Positions 34,647 through 45,685 of a DNA stretch of 64,000 nt are shown in pieces. Below the pieces are notes generated by a model, which saw only the letters and a program-made list of their open reading frames with translations, was not told the DNA's origin and did not search any database. Made by a program: the position numbers and the translations under genes. Every line of letters starts with the position of its first letter. The first letter of the stretch is position 1. The stretch is from Flammulina velutipes (taxonomy: Eukaryota > Basidiomycota > Agaricomycetes > Agaricales > Physalacriaceae), in assembly GCA_011800155.1 (NCBI GenBank), contig CM022375.1, forward strand, positions 2,480,001-2,544,000, read 5' to 3'.

Positions 34647-35939
34647 CTATCCCGCGACAGTCTCTGAATCTTTACCCGTGGCGACCGTGTATCTTGTTAC
34701 TCCGATCATCGATGGTGCTGACGCGCACACGCCACTCCCCTTTCCCATGTCTGGTTTGCTCTCGTATCCAGTGGGATTCTCGTCGTCCACAGGCCTCAGA
34801 CCCAGCTCTATTTCGGCATCACAGTTGTGGTGCTCAACGAACGATTGAACATTTGTCTTCATTGTAGGAAACTTGAGGGAAGCGGCGCGGGTCCAAGAAG
34901 TGTCCGGTCGTGCGTGGCCTGCCGCTACGCGTGCGATGATAAGCGTCGGAGCTAGTCCCTATCTGCTATCTCAGTGTTAAGCTGTTCCTTTAAATGTAAC
35001 ACATACAACGATAATATTTCCGAGTGCGGTAGGATAGAGGTATCGGAGATCCCAATCTTGCGCGACATACCCGGCATGGACAAGGATACCGATCCAAACG
35101 ATGCAGTCCACTGTGTACATAATTGCGGACTCGATAAAAATCTCCAGGACGCCACGGTATGTCTTCAAAGCTCTGGAAAATCCAGTGACGGCAATGACTC
35201 GAACGACGATGGTGATCGTGCAGTATGTCGTGGTGAAAACAGTGCAGGATAGCAGTATGAGCTCCCAGTTTATCTCTCGATACGTAGCTGCAAACTCTAT
35301 TGCGGTGAGTCGGGTAACACTTCGGAAGATGTGGGCGACTAGGAGATAGGTATGAAACGGTCAGATGAGCGTTACGTGCACAGCGCTCACCAACTGCTGC
35401 GATTAGAGACGTGATTGGTATTACAACGATCCTCCACCCTCGACCATATATCACCCAGCAGCGCCATATCTAGTAAAGTTTCTGTCAGAACTTTGTGCAA
35501 GACTAGACACCACTTGGGCATGCCATTGTCAGATCGGCCAAGACAAAACCGAAAAAGGCCGCGACTACCACAAGAACTTGTGTTCGCATCGTAAAAGATC
35601 CAATATCTGTGATGGACAGCAGCTGTGTCTCTTTACTATCCACATTCCGGACGAATGCATAGTCAATACTGGCCCATATCGAGCTTGTATTGATTGTAAC
35701 GAGGATCCACACGATGGTAATGAGAATCGATGCGGGGTGGCGGCGTCCCCGTACTAGGATCGACACTCAACCACGAGAATGCAGCAAGTGATCGACAACT
35801 TACAGGTTAAACAGAGCGCCACACAATATACAACAGTGTATATCCCATAGGCAAAGATCTGTAGAATCCAGGAATGCAGAAAAGTCCCTAGGATGTACTG
35901 CGCGTCCTGCTCGGTTACTCCGATGTCTGAGAGGGACAT
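34647..35939 (-). CDS. 7-TM array protein, copy 10
   Basis: Exons 35939-35804, 35753-35524, 35469-35391, 35338-35007 and 34958-34647 give 362 residues, the longest member. Intron 2 starts with GC (ATG then GCATGC), the second GC donor in the array; no nearby GT keeps the phase. Intron 1 could end at either of two AGs 12 nt apart, and the second matches sibling lengths. It groups with copies 9 and 11 (VWIGILVH, YPTALGN). FLSTTVFTN of TM5 has become LLSCTVFTTTYC. The tail is about 85 residues. CTTTAAAG lies at 35975-35982, 37 nt upstream. Confidence 0.82.
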
Positions 35940-37402
35940 GGTTGTCGAAGGGACTGCTACGCGCGCGCGCTTGACTTTAAAGAGCAACACAGCGAGCCCG
36001 GGTGTTGGGCGTCCACATCGAGTGATTGAGGGCAATACTCGTGCCGTGATTATCGGGACGGGAAGGTGACCATTTTATCGAAATCTATGCCACAGGATGG
36101 TAGGTCTGAATCAAGGGAGGAGCGGTTTACATAATACCGATATCTGCGCCACACGTATCGGCGTTCTATCGGGCCGAACTCACCGACGACGCGTCTTGCG
36201 CTCTTACCACCACCATCTCTGTCTCCGCCCATTCTATATCGTCCTCCGTTGCAGGCATCCTTAGAGATGCGTTGTATTTCGTATGTTCATTCATAGGACA
36301 ACCTTTGTTCTCAGGCCCTCTTGTCTTTTTGGGCTAGCTGGGTGATATAAACGACTGGATGTTAGGGTTTCCATAGGCAGCCCATTTGCTATGAAGTCAT
36401 TAGTACGGGTACGTTGTCATTTTCTATTCTTCCCTGGCCAATCTTAACCTAAAACCAGGCTGCACCTGCACGACGTATTTTCAAAAATCCATGTAACATC
36501 CATCCAGCAAACGCTTCTCGCCAACTTTTCATCCTCGGATAAATGACCACGTCTAAGAATGACAGAAGGCCTGTAACCCACGCCTGGCATTCGCAATCCT
36601 TCGTCGCGTCGCCAGAACCGATGCCAGCCGCACGACACGGAACGATCTGTCGAATCATCATATTTCTGGACCTTGTACCCGTTCTTGGGAATGCTGTGCT
36701 GGCCCGTACACTACCGCTCGACATGGAAACCTCGTGCCAAGAATGTTGTCCGCGACTGGGACGAAGCTAAGTGGCAGCAAGATGCTCTTGGCCATTACCA
36801 CGTCAAATAACTACAGAGCGCTGGCGTCTCCAATGCTCGACACTCCCTATGCCCAACCAACTACCATTTTCGTCCCTTGGTGTTCCGCGTCGATGCTAGT
36901 CACCTATATTAGCCAAAGGACACGAACTACATCCGTCTCTGGCCGCTGCGCGCCGTCTCTACAGGCCTATATTGATGTGGGAATCACGAGCAGAGTATCA
37001 CGTTGCCGTTGACGTTGTGCTGGAATGTGTAGGCCACACCTGGGTTAGAGCGCATGTCGAGGAGGAACTTCCCCTCCACTCTCATCATCCCTATCATCGC
37101 AGCAGCCGCCTTCCTGGAACCCAGCTACGAGACTTTGACCTCCCTCTCCCATACTCCCAGATTAACAACAGCGTGCATGAGGAAAAGGCTGACCAGCTCA
37201 ACGGAGAGGCATACATGACGACGGAATTCGTATCTGCGAGATCCCTGGTAACGATACCCAGCGTGACCAACACATCCACCGTTGACATCGACGCGAGATG
37301 TTGCGCATGATGGAGGAGGGACTCCGGGGAGTAGGAGCTCAAGTTTATATGTACTACATCAACTGTCCTCGAAGTATTCAACAGTAAAGTAGTCAACCCT
37401 CC
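35940..37402. other. Intergenic with dispersed repeat copy
   Basis: A TGCGCCACACGTATCGGCG repeat copy lies near 36145-36165. Overlapping frames at 36444-36770 and 36972-37396 on both strands show no domain or sensible splicing. A run of alternating GC at 35961-35970 belongs to the copy 10 leader. Confidence 0.5.
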
Positions 37403-37880
37403 TCACGAGTCGCGTCGCCAGGAAAGCTTTTGAGATAATCTATGTCTTTTCGATAAATTTCTCTCACTTTTCTCGCTTGATATCGAGGGGTTACGAGGGG
37501 ACGAAAAATTCGGCGGCTCACTCGGGAGCTCCGGAGATGATTGGGGCGATGTCCCGAAAGAGGACGCTTCCCATACCCGTACGAGACCCCTAGGCTCAAT
37601 TAGCATAGACAAACTTCGTGAAGGAAAAGAGAATATGCCTTTGCGTCGCGTCAAGATACGCCTTCCGATCCATTCGACCGGTAGTCTTGACGGAGACACC
37701 ACTACTACTAACAATGTACCCTTTCTCTTGTAATCTAAGCTCGGACATGTCAGATGCGATCATGAACATAGTATAGTATTATCGCTTACCGCGCTTTGAT
37801 ATCTTGAACAGTGTCCATGAGAGTCGACCATGCTTCCATAAAGGTGTATATGATGCCACCGAAAACACCGATAGTCTTTG
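37403..37880 (-). CDS. Small basidiomycete protein with membrane segment, 5' exon unresolved
   Basis: Three exons are clear: 37880-37790, 37734-37639 and 37589-37403. They read AKTIGVFGGIIYTFMEAW, then LQEKGYIVSSSGVSVKTTGR and MDRKAYLDATQRGLVRVW, then a Ser/Pro-rich tail. The DATQRG(L)VR junction needs an intron starting with GC (37638). This resembles an uncharacterised Agaricomycete protein I have seen before but cannot name. The upstream exon is probably near 38006-38040 (VVLFIWLLG), but no start codon fits the phase, so the 5' end is open. Confidence 0.5.
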
Positions 37881-38485
37881 CTGAGTAGTTAGATTTGTTT
37901 ATCAATGTGAACGTGCCATTTGTACTTACTAAGAATAAAGATAGCAAGTCAAACCTAATCAATAATCGCGCACGTAAATCTCACATCACAAAAAAGGCGC
38001 CACAAAACTTACCAAGAAGCCATATGAAGAGCACCACAAGCACAAAAAATCACGTCGATATGACAGGTGGGATGGATATATAGGTATCAAGGCGAGACAC
38101 AGACAACAAATGACTCCTTTTTTATCTGAGGGCGGGAGATCCTTGACCAGTGGCTGTGCTCTGCGCTTTGATATCTCCTGCTTTCGGCTATGCCGTTTAA
38201 TCATCGATGCCTTGTTGCACATTCTTGAATCTTGACAATGACAGCGTCAACGCTGTGCTCTCGAGCTCGGAGAACACCAGACCAATTAGGCAAACCTGAA
38301 CCAAGGGATGGGCTATGTATACAACACCAGTCCATTCTGGTTCAATCATTACCGCACGCGACCACCTAAAAAGTACAAGTCTGGTTCAACTAACTACTTC
38401 CGTTGTCTAGATTCAATCCGAGGAACTTGGCAGCGATAGAGCATAAAAAGACCTATGGTCTCGCTCTTGCGCTATTCTTACCGTC

Positions 38486-39020
38486 ATGATTGCGCCCTCC
38501 TCCCCAAAATCTACCCGTAGGTGCGCATTCTCGTATATATATACGACGAAGCACACTGATAAATGCCCACGTAGACTCCGTACTCAAGAAGGGGAGATCA
38601 TCGACCTATGCGAGTTCAGCCCGGGATATCGCATGAAAATCCTCGAAGAGATTGAGCGGGGAGAGCGCAAGGCCGACGAAACCGCACCATTCGAGATGCC
38701 GTTTGTGCCTAATGTGGCCAAGATTACGTTCTCGGGGTCGGTTGCGGATATGTGAGTCGTCCTTCATTATACCTCTTCTGATCTAATTTGCGCCACACAG
38801 TGCCACTCCGATAACTACGTTGAGTTTCAGCCCTACCGACGAGAATGTGTCACCAGCATGGATTGAGGGAAGGTGTCTTCGTCTGGCCAAAGCGCGTATG
38901 TCGCGGTTGAGTCTGAGCGAACCAACGCGTGAGCGGGTCAACTCGGAGGCTGGGATGACGTCCAACGAGTCCTCAACCAAAAACGACGAAGCCAACGGTA
39001 AAATCAAGGCGAAGATATAA
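38486..39020 (+). CDS. Unknown protein, paralogue of the gene at 45.3 kb
   Basis: Exons 38486-38751 and 38801-39020 give 161 residues. A CATAAAAAG box lies at 38441-38449. The start MIAPSSPKSTR and the block GEIIDLCEFSPGYRMKILEE match MSAPFTSKSIH and NIIDLCELSPRYRLKILDQ of the gene at 45335. In the paralogue an intron separates the two blocks; here the same region is open and has lost its stop codons, so it may be translated or spliced. The second half (LAKARMSRLSLSE...) is polar. The intron ends in GCGCCACACAG: the dispersed repeat core forms its acceptor. No known domain. Confidence 0.55.
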
Positions 39021-39211
39021 ATGGAAGCTGACACCAGAGCAACGAGTCCTAAAGGATGTACGACGTTGATTGTGGCGCAGACTCCGATCAATATAGCGGG
39101 GAAATTTTCTTGGGGTAAATTGGGTGTATGTACTATACTAAGGGATGCATTGAAGGATCGTCTAATTGTATAGCTTTTGATGTTTGAATAGGAAACAATG
39201 TAACCTACAGT

Positions 39212-40453
39212 TCACGCAACTTCATTCTGCTTGACTATGCAACTTCCCGATATTTCTTCCCACTGACTTTCGGCCTTGCATCCGCTTGAGCGCTCACCAC
39301 TTCGCCCCGATTCTAGACCAAATTGGGTGTCCGTGACGGAGCGTGAAAGATGCATGCATGGAGCCTGCTTGGGGTGAGCGAGGAATCCAGTGGTCTCTGT
39401 CCAGTTATCATCTGGTCGTGAATATCCTGCCGCGATGCGTGCGATGATCAGAGTTGGGGCGACTCCCTACGCGAAGGTGTCAGTTCTAGACCTCGGGAGC
39501 AGTATTGGAACACAAACCACAAATATGTTCGCCATTGCAGTAGGAAATACGACTCGTTGATCCCATTCAGGATTAAAATAAACAGAATGAACCTGGAGTC
39601 CAATCCAGACCAGATATACTACCGTATACATGACGGCGGATTCAATGAAGATCTCCAAGATGCCGCGGTATGTCTTCAAAGAATGGGTGAGTCCGACGAT
39701 GCTGACAACTCGAGCGACGACGGCGGCGGTGCAGAACGTGTTGGTAAACACGGTTGTGGATAAGAAAATGAGCTCCCAATTGACTTCTTTGTATGTGGCT
39801 GCGAGCTCGGGTGTGGTGAGTTGTGCGATGCTTCGGAAAATGTGGGATACTTGACATCACTAAGTCACTAATACGAGCATTGCGCTGAAATATATTGCTC
39901 ACCTGTTCCTGTCGCTAGTGATAACATTGGAATTACAACAATGAACCACCGTCTACCGTACAATATCCAGCATCTCCACATCTGAGTTTGCCAGTGAGGG
40001 GAAGAACAAATGAGTGACTAAAGGAGGATAAACATACCATAGTGAGATCGACCAACAGGACAATGTCACGACTAAGCATATAATCTGCCTCGGGAGGGTG
40101 GAGCTCTCCACAGTTGTGATGGATACCAGTTGTGTCTGCCTATTGTCGGCATTCTTGATGAATGTATAGTCAAGGCCTGCCCATAGCGCACCCGTGTTAA
40201 TCGTCACGAGAATCCACATGGCGGAAATAAAGATACTCGAGCCGACATGATTTCGACGCACTGAGGGAAAGCCGAGTGTCGATCACAAGACATCAATAAA
40301 AATAATGGTGGACTTACGCGTTAGGTAGAGCGCCACAAAAAACAGCATAGTGTAAATCCCATATAGGAATATCTGGAGGATCCATGCGTGAAGGAAAGAG
40401 CTAAGGATGTACTGTGCATCGTCCTCTGTTATTCCAATGTCTGATAGTGACAT
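39212..40453 (-). pseudogene. 7-TM array copy 11, frameshift in exon 2
   Basis: Expected exons are 40453-40318 (approximate end), 40260-40038, 39981-39903, 39849-39518 and 39466-39212. Exon 2 is 223 nt against 230 in copies 9 and 10: seven bases are missing where TM3 should begin, after RQIICLVVTL, so the LVDLTM segment is read in the wrong frame and meets a stop in intron 2. All other exons stay open (MSLSDIGITEDDAQY, WRCWILYGRRW, FLSTTVFTNTFC, VWIGLQVH, APTLIIARIAAGYSRPDDNW). Loss is therefore recent, or a sequencing error. CTTAAG is at 40489-40494, 36 nt upstream. Confidence 0.72.
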
Positions 40454-41193
40454 GGTGGGCAAAGAAATGAACAAGGGAGAAGATGGGGCTTAAGAGCACA
40501 CCGGAATGTGTTCCTAATCCTATACTGATCTTAGCTGTAGAGGGTCTGAGCAGTGATGCATTCTGCTGAATATGCTGTGCGGAACCGTGATTCTTGCAGA
40601 TAGAAAGTCGATCACCTGCTGTCGTTGTTTCTGCATCCCAGGCGCTAAGAGAAGCTAGTAAGGACAATCAGTAGTAGGCTGAAATTGGAACGCTCACCAT
40701 AACGAGTACCCGTCCACAGCTGGCGCAAGTTATGCTATTACCAGCACTCTCAACACACGACATAATGGAACAGCAAAGGAACTCGACGTCTTGAGCAGCT
40801 ATTAGCAGTCCCCCATATCAACCCGAGAACGCTGGACATTTTTACAGCTAAACGGAAAGCCCTTAATGGTGAGCGCGTGAGTGCTGGGAACAACATACTG
40901 CTGTGCTTACCCGTGCAAGCATACACACCACTACATCTTCCGGTGTGGCATAAGAATCAAAATTAGTATAATTTTGCGCGATGCGTCCCTTCGTTTAGCC
41001 CCGAAACTCGGGATCATCCTCCTCTTCAAGATGTCAATGAAGAAATTACTGCCATTGGAGCCATTTATTGTGTTTTTGGACGCCGGATACTTCGGGGAGG
41101 GAGTCATGGCAGATCGGATAACTATTGTGTAAATTGCCATTATGGGTGTATCCTGCTCTAAACTTGAACTCCGCCGACATACTTCTCTTCCGC
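40454..41193. other. Intergenic, no gene supported
   Basis: Beyond the copy 11 promoter nothing recognisable; open frames at 40401-40667, 40881-41132 and 40931-41197 have no features. Confidence 0.55.
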
Positions 41194-42415
41194 TCATTCG
41201 CCTAAGGTTCGTCTAGTCGCAGGGTCATTCTCCAAACTGCCGCTTTCGACATCGGTCTCTGACGAAGGACCTTCTGTAGCCTGAGGATGCACAAAGCGCA
41301 GACTTTCGACGACAGATCGCAAAGTGGTCGTCATACCGGGTAAGCTTGCGGTGCTTGTCCATGTATCATCGGGGCGAGCGTGTCCTGCGGCAACACGGGC
41401 GATAATCAACGTCGGAGCGACTCCCTAAAAAGATCTCAGTATCGATCCGACGAAGACCCGAAAGATAAAGCAAATACCGTAATTATGTTACACAACGCCT
41501 GAGCGTAAGAGAAACCATAATCCCATTTGTCTGTGAAGTAGGAAGTGTACACAGTCAGTCCGATCTGAAGCAAGTAGATCGCTGTGTAAAGAAAGGCAGA
41601 CTCGATCAGAATTTCCAGTACTCCACGGTATCTCTTGAATGACTTGGAGAATCCGTTGACGTCAACCACGCGGTAGATAATGGTGGCGGTACAAAATATA
41701 TTGGTGAAGACCGTTGCAGAGAGAAAGGTGACGTCCCAGGTGGCAATTTCCACTGTCTCTTTGGAATCTGTGTATGACCAGATGCCTCGGATAATACCCG
41801 TCACTGATAAGGCAAAGTGAGAATGCTGGGAAAGTCAGCCTCGAATACCACTCACCAATCGCGACGGTTAGTGATAACACAGGAATAATGATGATGGTCC
41901 ATCTTTTTCCGTGGAGGATCCAACATCTCCAGATCTATGAAATCTTGTTAGCATGACACGAGCCACTATATAGAATCGAGGTCTACCATGGTCAAGTCGG
42001 TAAGCACAACACTGAGAAAGGACATGATAAATCCAGCCACACCCAAAGGAACTGAGGCGAAGCCGGCCGTAATCTGCGTCTCACGACTCTCCCCATGCCG
42101 AATATGATCATTTTGGATACCTATCCATCTGGTAATAGTTTGGACAGAAACAAAGAGCCATATGACAGTCATGATGATAGCAGAGCGGAGTTTTGGTGAA
42201 TCTCGAGATACTTGTACCTCTATGAGTCAGTGTTCGGAAGGGATATGAGATGCAAGCGTACAAGTCAAATAGATAGCAACACTGTAGATTGTTGTATACA
42301 TCCCCCATGCCAAGATTTGAAGGATACGAGCATGAAGCTCTGCTCCCAGGATATACTGAGCGTCTTTTTCTGTGAGTCCTAGGTCAGGAAGGGACATGGC
42401 GATTGGAAGGGACAT
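41194..42415 (-). CDS. 7-TM array protein, copy 12
   Basis: Exons 42415-42262, 42210-41987, 41934-41856, 41803-41478 and 41424-41194 give 337 residues from the ATG at 42415 (331 from 42397, 343 from 42433). The start region is repeated: MSLPIA followed directly by MSLPDL. I chose 42415 because it lies 40 nt from the CTTAAA element at 42455-42460, the spacing of its siblings. Exon 2 is 9 nt and exon 4 is 6 nt shorter than the rule, both in frame. TM5 begins TGIIRGIW. KRYRGVLEILIES replaces KTYHG. Confidence 0.86.
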
Positions 42416-43419
42416 AGTGATCGACGATACCATTCCTCTACCGCCATGAACGTGCTTAAAAGTGGTCTGTGAGACAAATCAAATGATACGAGACTCACCA
42501 GCAGGCGCCTATCTTCCCATGATTATCTGTTGCTACTTCGGTCAACTGAAAGTGCAAGGGGAAAGCTGTGCAAGCGGTCGAGGGTGATTCCCAGGCTATA
42601 CACTCTGAATTGTATGATGGATGATGATCTTCTACAAATCTATGTTCGAACTTCGAATGTACGACGGGCATCAGCGTTAGAGACATTGAAAACATCGGCA
42701 CGTTGACCAGTTCGGCGGCTCATGGGGCCGGCCATAGGCAGTGCGACACACGAGCTTAGAATAGATAGTTAGACTGAGGCTGAAATAGAACATCTTCGAG
42801 CCGGGATCTCCAGGCCAGAGAAAGTTGAATCGAAGAAAGAAAGGCGAAGCCAGGCGATCAACCGCGGCATTTTGTTTTCCATTGTTTGGCAAATACTCGT
42901 CTTCCAGTCCACCACCTTGCCACCTTGCCACCACCGAGGATTTCTGAACGACGACGACGAGCACAACATCACAGCGTACCCTTTTTGTCCGCGCGGGGCG
43001 GTGAATGAGCATTTTTATCGCTGTGTTCCATGCCAACTCCGGGTCGCGTAGTCGTTCGTAAAGACCTCTAGTATTTTCCCCAGCGTACTCCCTATGTCAA
43101 GACACCCAACCGCCATGCAGGATAGGAGATCGTCACACGGGCTGCTTTTGGTCTTCGAGACTCCAGTCATCTTTCGTTTTCCGGCCCACTTGCGTCGACG
43201 TATCATATGAAGCTGTATTCATCCAGACTCCACGATTGGATCCTTTGCGGAAGCACTGTGTGCGAATGGCTGGATCCATTATTCTCGTGTGTTGTTGCTC
43301 TTGGCTGCTGCAGATAGTGAATATGGTTTTCATTATGAAATGCCGTAATGTACTATGGGACGATGATGCGTATGCCTATTTCAATCTGATATATGATGCT
43401 TTCCTTCACTATCTCCCAG
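42416..43419. other. Intergenic, no gene supported
   Basis: Promoter of copy 12, then about 900 bp without a recognisable product. A short duplicated CCACCTTGC near 42911-42930 is the only local repeat noticed. Confidence 0.5.
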
Positions 43420-44636
43420 TTATTTGCCTAAGATTGATGTGTCCTTTGATTGAAGTTGCAACTCCAAGGCCTCCCTGCTATCCTGGTTGACCGCGTTCAT
43501 CTCAAGGTCAGTGTCCGAGTCGTTAACGATGCACGCGAAGCGCAGACTGCCCTCTGCCGACTGTGTCGTAGTCTGTATATGAGGAAGCGTCCAAGAATCT
43601 TCGGGGCGTGCATGACCTCTAGCGACGCGGGCAATAATTAAAGTAGGTGCGATTCCCTACAACAAGATATGTAAGCATATAGTTCGCCATGAAAAGGAAG
43701 ACATACAGTTACCACGGTGGCTAGTGCCTGAGCGTAAAAGTATCGCGTATCCCACTTTGTCGTAAAGTATGTGGTGTATACATCCAGTCCTATTTGGACG
43801 AGGTATATCGCCGTGTACATGATTGCCGACTCGATGAGAATCTCCAAGATCCCGTGGTACGTCCTAAAGGCCTTGATAAACCCGTTGAGGCTGACTATGC
43901 CGTAGATGATGGCGGAGGTGCAGTAAATGTTGGTAAATACCGTCGTCGCGAGAAAGATGATCTGCCAACTGGACTGCGTAACTGGTATTTTCACTCCCTC
44001 GGAAGCGAAAAATATAACGGATCGGAGAATATGCGCTGCTGAATGAGAACAGGTTATGACAAGAGCGGACATTGGCTTGAGCTGACGAACCTGTCCCAAG
44101 CGTAAGTGAGAGAATAGGTATGATAACGGTGATCCAACGTCGACCATGAAGTACCCAGCATCGCCAGATCTGTAAATAGGGTTAGAATTTACCGATGTGG
44201 ACTTGGACTGTATCCTACCATCGTGGCATCCGCAAACAGCACACTGAGGAAGGATACAATGTAACCTGTCAGATCCAAAGACAGTCGTTTGGAGATGATA
44301 GCCTGCATTTGGTCCTCGCGGCTGTATGCATGGCGGATAAAGGCATTATCGGTAAGGATCCATCTGACGACAGCGTGCGCAGTGATAAGAATCCACAAGA
44401 TGCTAATGAGGACGCTAGAGAGGACGTGATGCTTATCAGTTCCTCGGGACACTGTCGCACAAAGGTCAGGGAAAAAACTGTACAGAAGTCGAGAACATAC
44501 AAGTCAAATATAGGGTGAAAAAGTACACCGCGGTGTATATCCCGTAGGCTAATGTCTCCAGAATGAAGCCATGCAGGTATGAACGAAGGATATACACGGC
44601 AGCGTCTTCTGTCAGACCCAAGTTGGAAAGAGCCAT
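43420..44636 (-). CDS. 7-TM array protein, copy 13
   Basis: Exons 44636-44501, 44451-44219, 44169-44091, 44038-43707 and 43656-43420 give 338 residues; all junctions are GT-AG and in phase. It starts MALSNLGLTEDAAVY. Motifs: WRCWVLHGRRW, FLATTVFTNIYC, RTYHGILEILIES, APTLIIARVARGHARPEDSW. The last array member; the tail ends in SILGK. CTTAAAG reads on the gene strand at 44675-44681, about 40 nt upstream. Confidence 0.88.
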
Positions 44637-45289
44637 AGTGGATAGGTTGAATGTAAGACGTGGTGGTGAGCGAGCTTTAAGTGCTCTGATTATCAGACGG
44701 TGGAGTACACGCTTACCACTAGCCGGGAGACCAACACCCTTCCGACGTCCTTGGGAGCGATCCCCGGCATGAGTGATATTCATCCACCTAGTGGAGCGTG
44801 AATCAACACATTGGAAGCCTCTTGTTGATTGGGACTTAGAGTGTCGATGAGGCGAAGCAGCCAGTGGCGGAATGAATTCAGATTCCAGAAAGACAATAAA
44901 GAGGACACATCGGGATTGATCCGGGGAGAACGCATGTAACGCATATCCCAGTGCAGTTTCTATACTCTCGGGATGCGCGGTACCGGAGACGTTTGTGTGG
45001 GGGATAACGCGGCTTCAAGAGAGAAAAAGATGTGAAGGACAGAGGCAAGGAGTCCCGGAGTTTGCCGGCTATCCTAAAGAGGCAATGAACGCTAAGCGAC
45101 GGCGCGTTGTGCTTATTTGGGAGGTGTCTTTCTCTCACCTTTCCTGCTGTACGTGTACATGCCGGACTAGTCACCTTACGTTGATTGATATGTATTCCAT
45201 TCCAATCAACACTTCCATGACGCGTATTCCTTCCAATGTGATCACTTCTTCCATCTAGACTCGCTCCAGGACATTGCCAACCCGATTGA
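44637..45289. other. Intergenic
   Basis: Holds the copy 13 promoter. A 193-codon open frame on the minus strand (44878-45459) runs antisense through this spacer and the next gene's promoter, without any domain; I do not call it a gene. Confidence 0.5.
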
Positions 45290-45296
45290 TATAAAA
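45290..45296 (+). promoter_or_regulatory. TATA box (TATAAAA)
   Basis: GATATAAAAGGAG, 39 nt before the ATG at 45335. The paralogous gene at 38486 has CATAAAAAG at nearly the same distance. Confidence 0.6.
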
Positions 45297-45334
45297 GGAG
45301 TCCAAGGTCTCTCCTTTTCTCCCAAGTTATCATT

Positions 45335-45685
45335 ATGTCTGCTCCCTTCACGTCGAAATCTATCCACAGGTATGTTTTCATACTGTTACGCTGTGTGCTA
45401 TCGTAGCCCTGATATCCATCGGACCACGATAGACTATGCACCCAAGGAGGGAATATCATTGACTTGTGCGAGCTCAGTCCGAGATATCGTCTAAAAATCC
45501 TCGATCAGATCGCGAGGGGTGGGCGGAATGTCGCTGAAGCTGGGTCGTTCGAGACATCTGCTGCCTCCAGCAGCGCCGGCGCCGTATCGCTGCCCACTGA
45601 CAAATCATCGCATGCGAGGCGTGAGTTGTCCTTAATGTTCATTATTTCATTCTAATCACGGCCTTATACAGCGCTACGTCCATGA
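45335..45685 (+). CDS. Unknown protein, paralogue of the gene at 38.5 kb, probably shortened
   Basis: It starts MSAPFTSKSIH; an intron with in-frame stops must be removed before NIIDLCELSPRYRLKILDQ. None of the plain donor/acceptor pairs I tried keeps both start and frame without an unusual donor, so exon 1 is uncertain. The second intron (GTGAGT after HARR, acceptor near 45671) leads to a stop five codons later; the paralogue's 70-residue second half is out of frame here. It is either a shortened protein of about 75-90 residues or a decaying copy. Confidence 0.4.

Noticed and set aside
36444..37396. Several overlapping frames of 60-110 codons on both strands
   Set aside because: No domain, no consistent splicing and mutual overlap; typical of chance frames in GC-balanced spacer.
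5024..44636. Reading the 7-TM array as STE3 mating receptors
   Set aside because: The pheromone gene makes this tempting, but the proteins lack the STE3 pattern I know, and have their own conserved motifs (WRCWxLYGRRW, KTYHGxLEIxIES). They are kept as an unnamed family.
44878..45459. 193-codon open frame on the minus strand
   Set aside because: It runs antisense across the TATA box and start of the gene at 45335, has no domain, and its composition looks like chance reading of the opposite strand.
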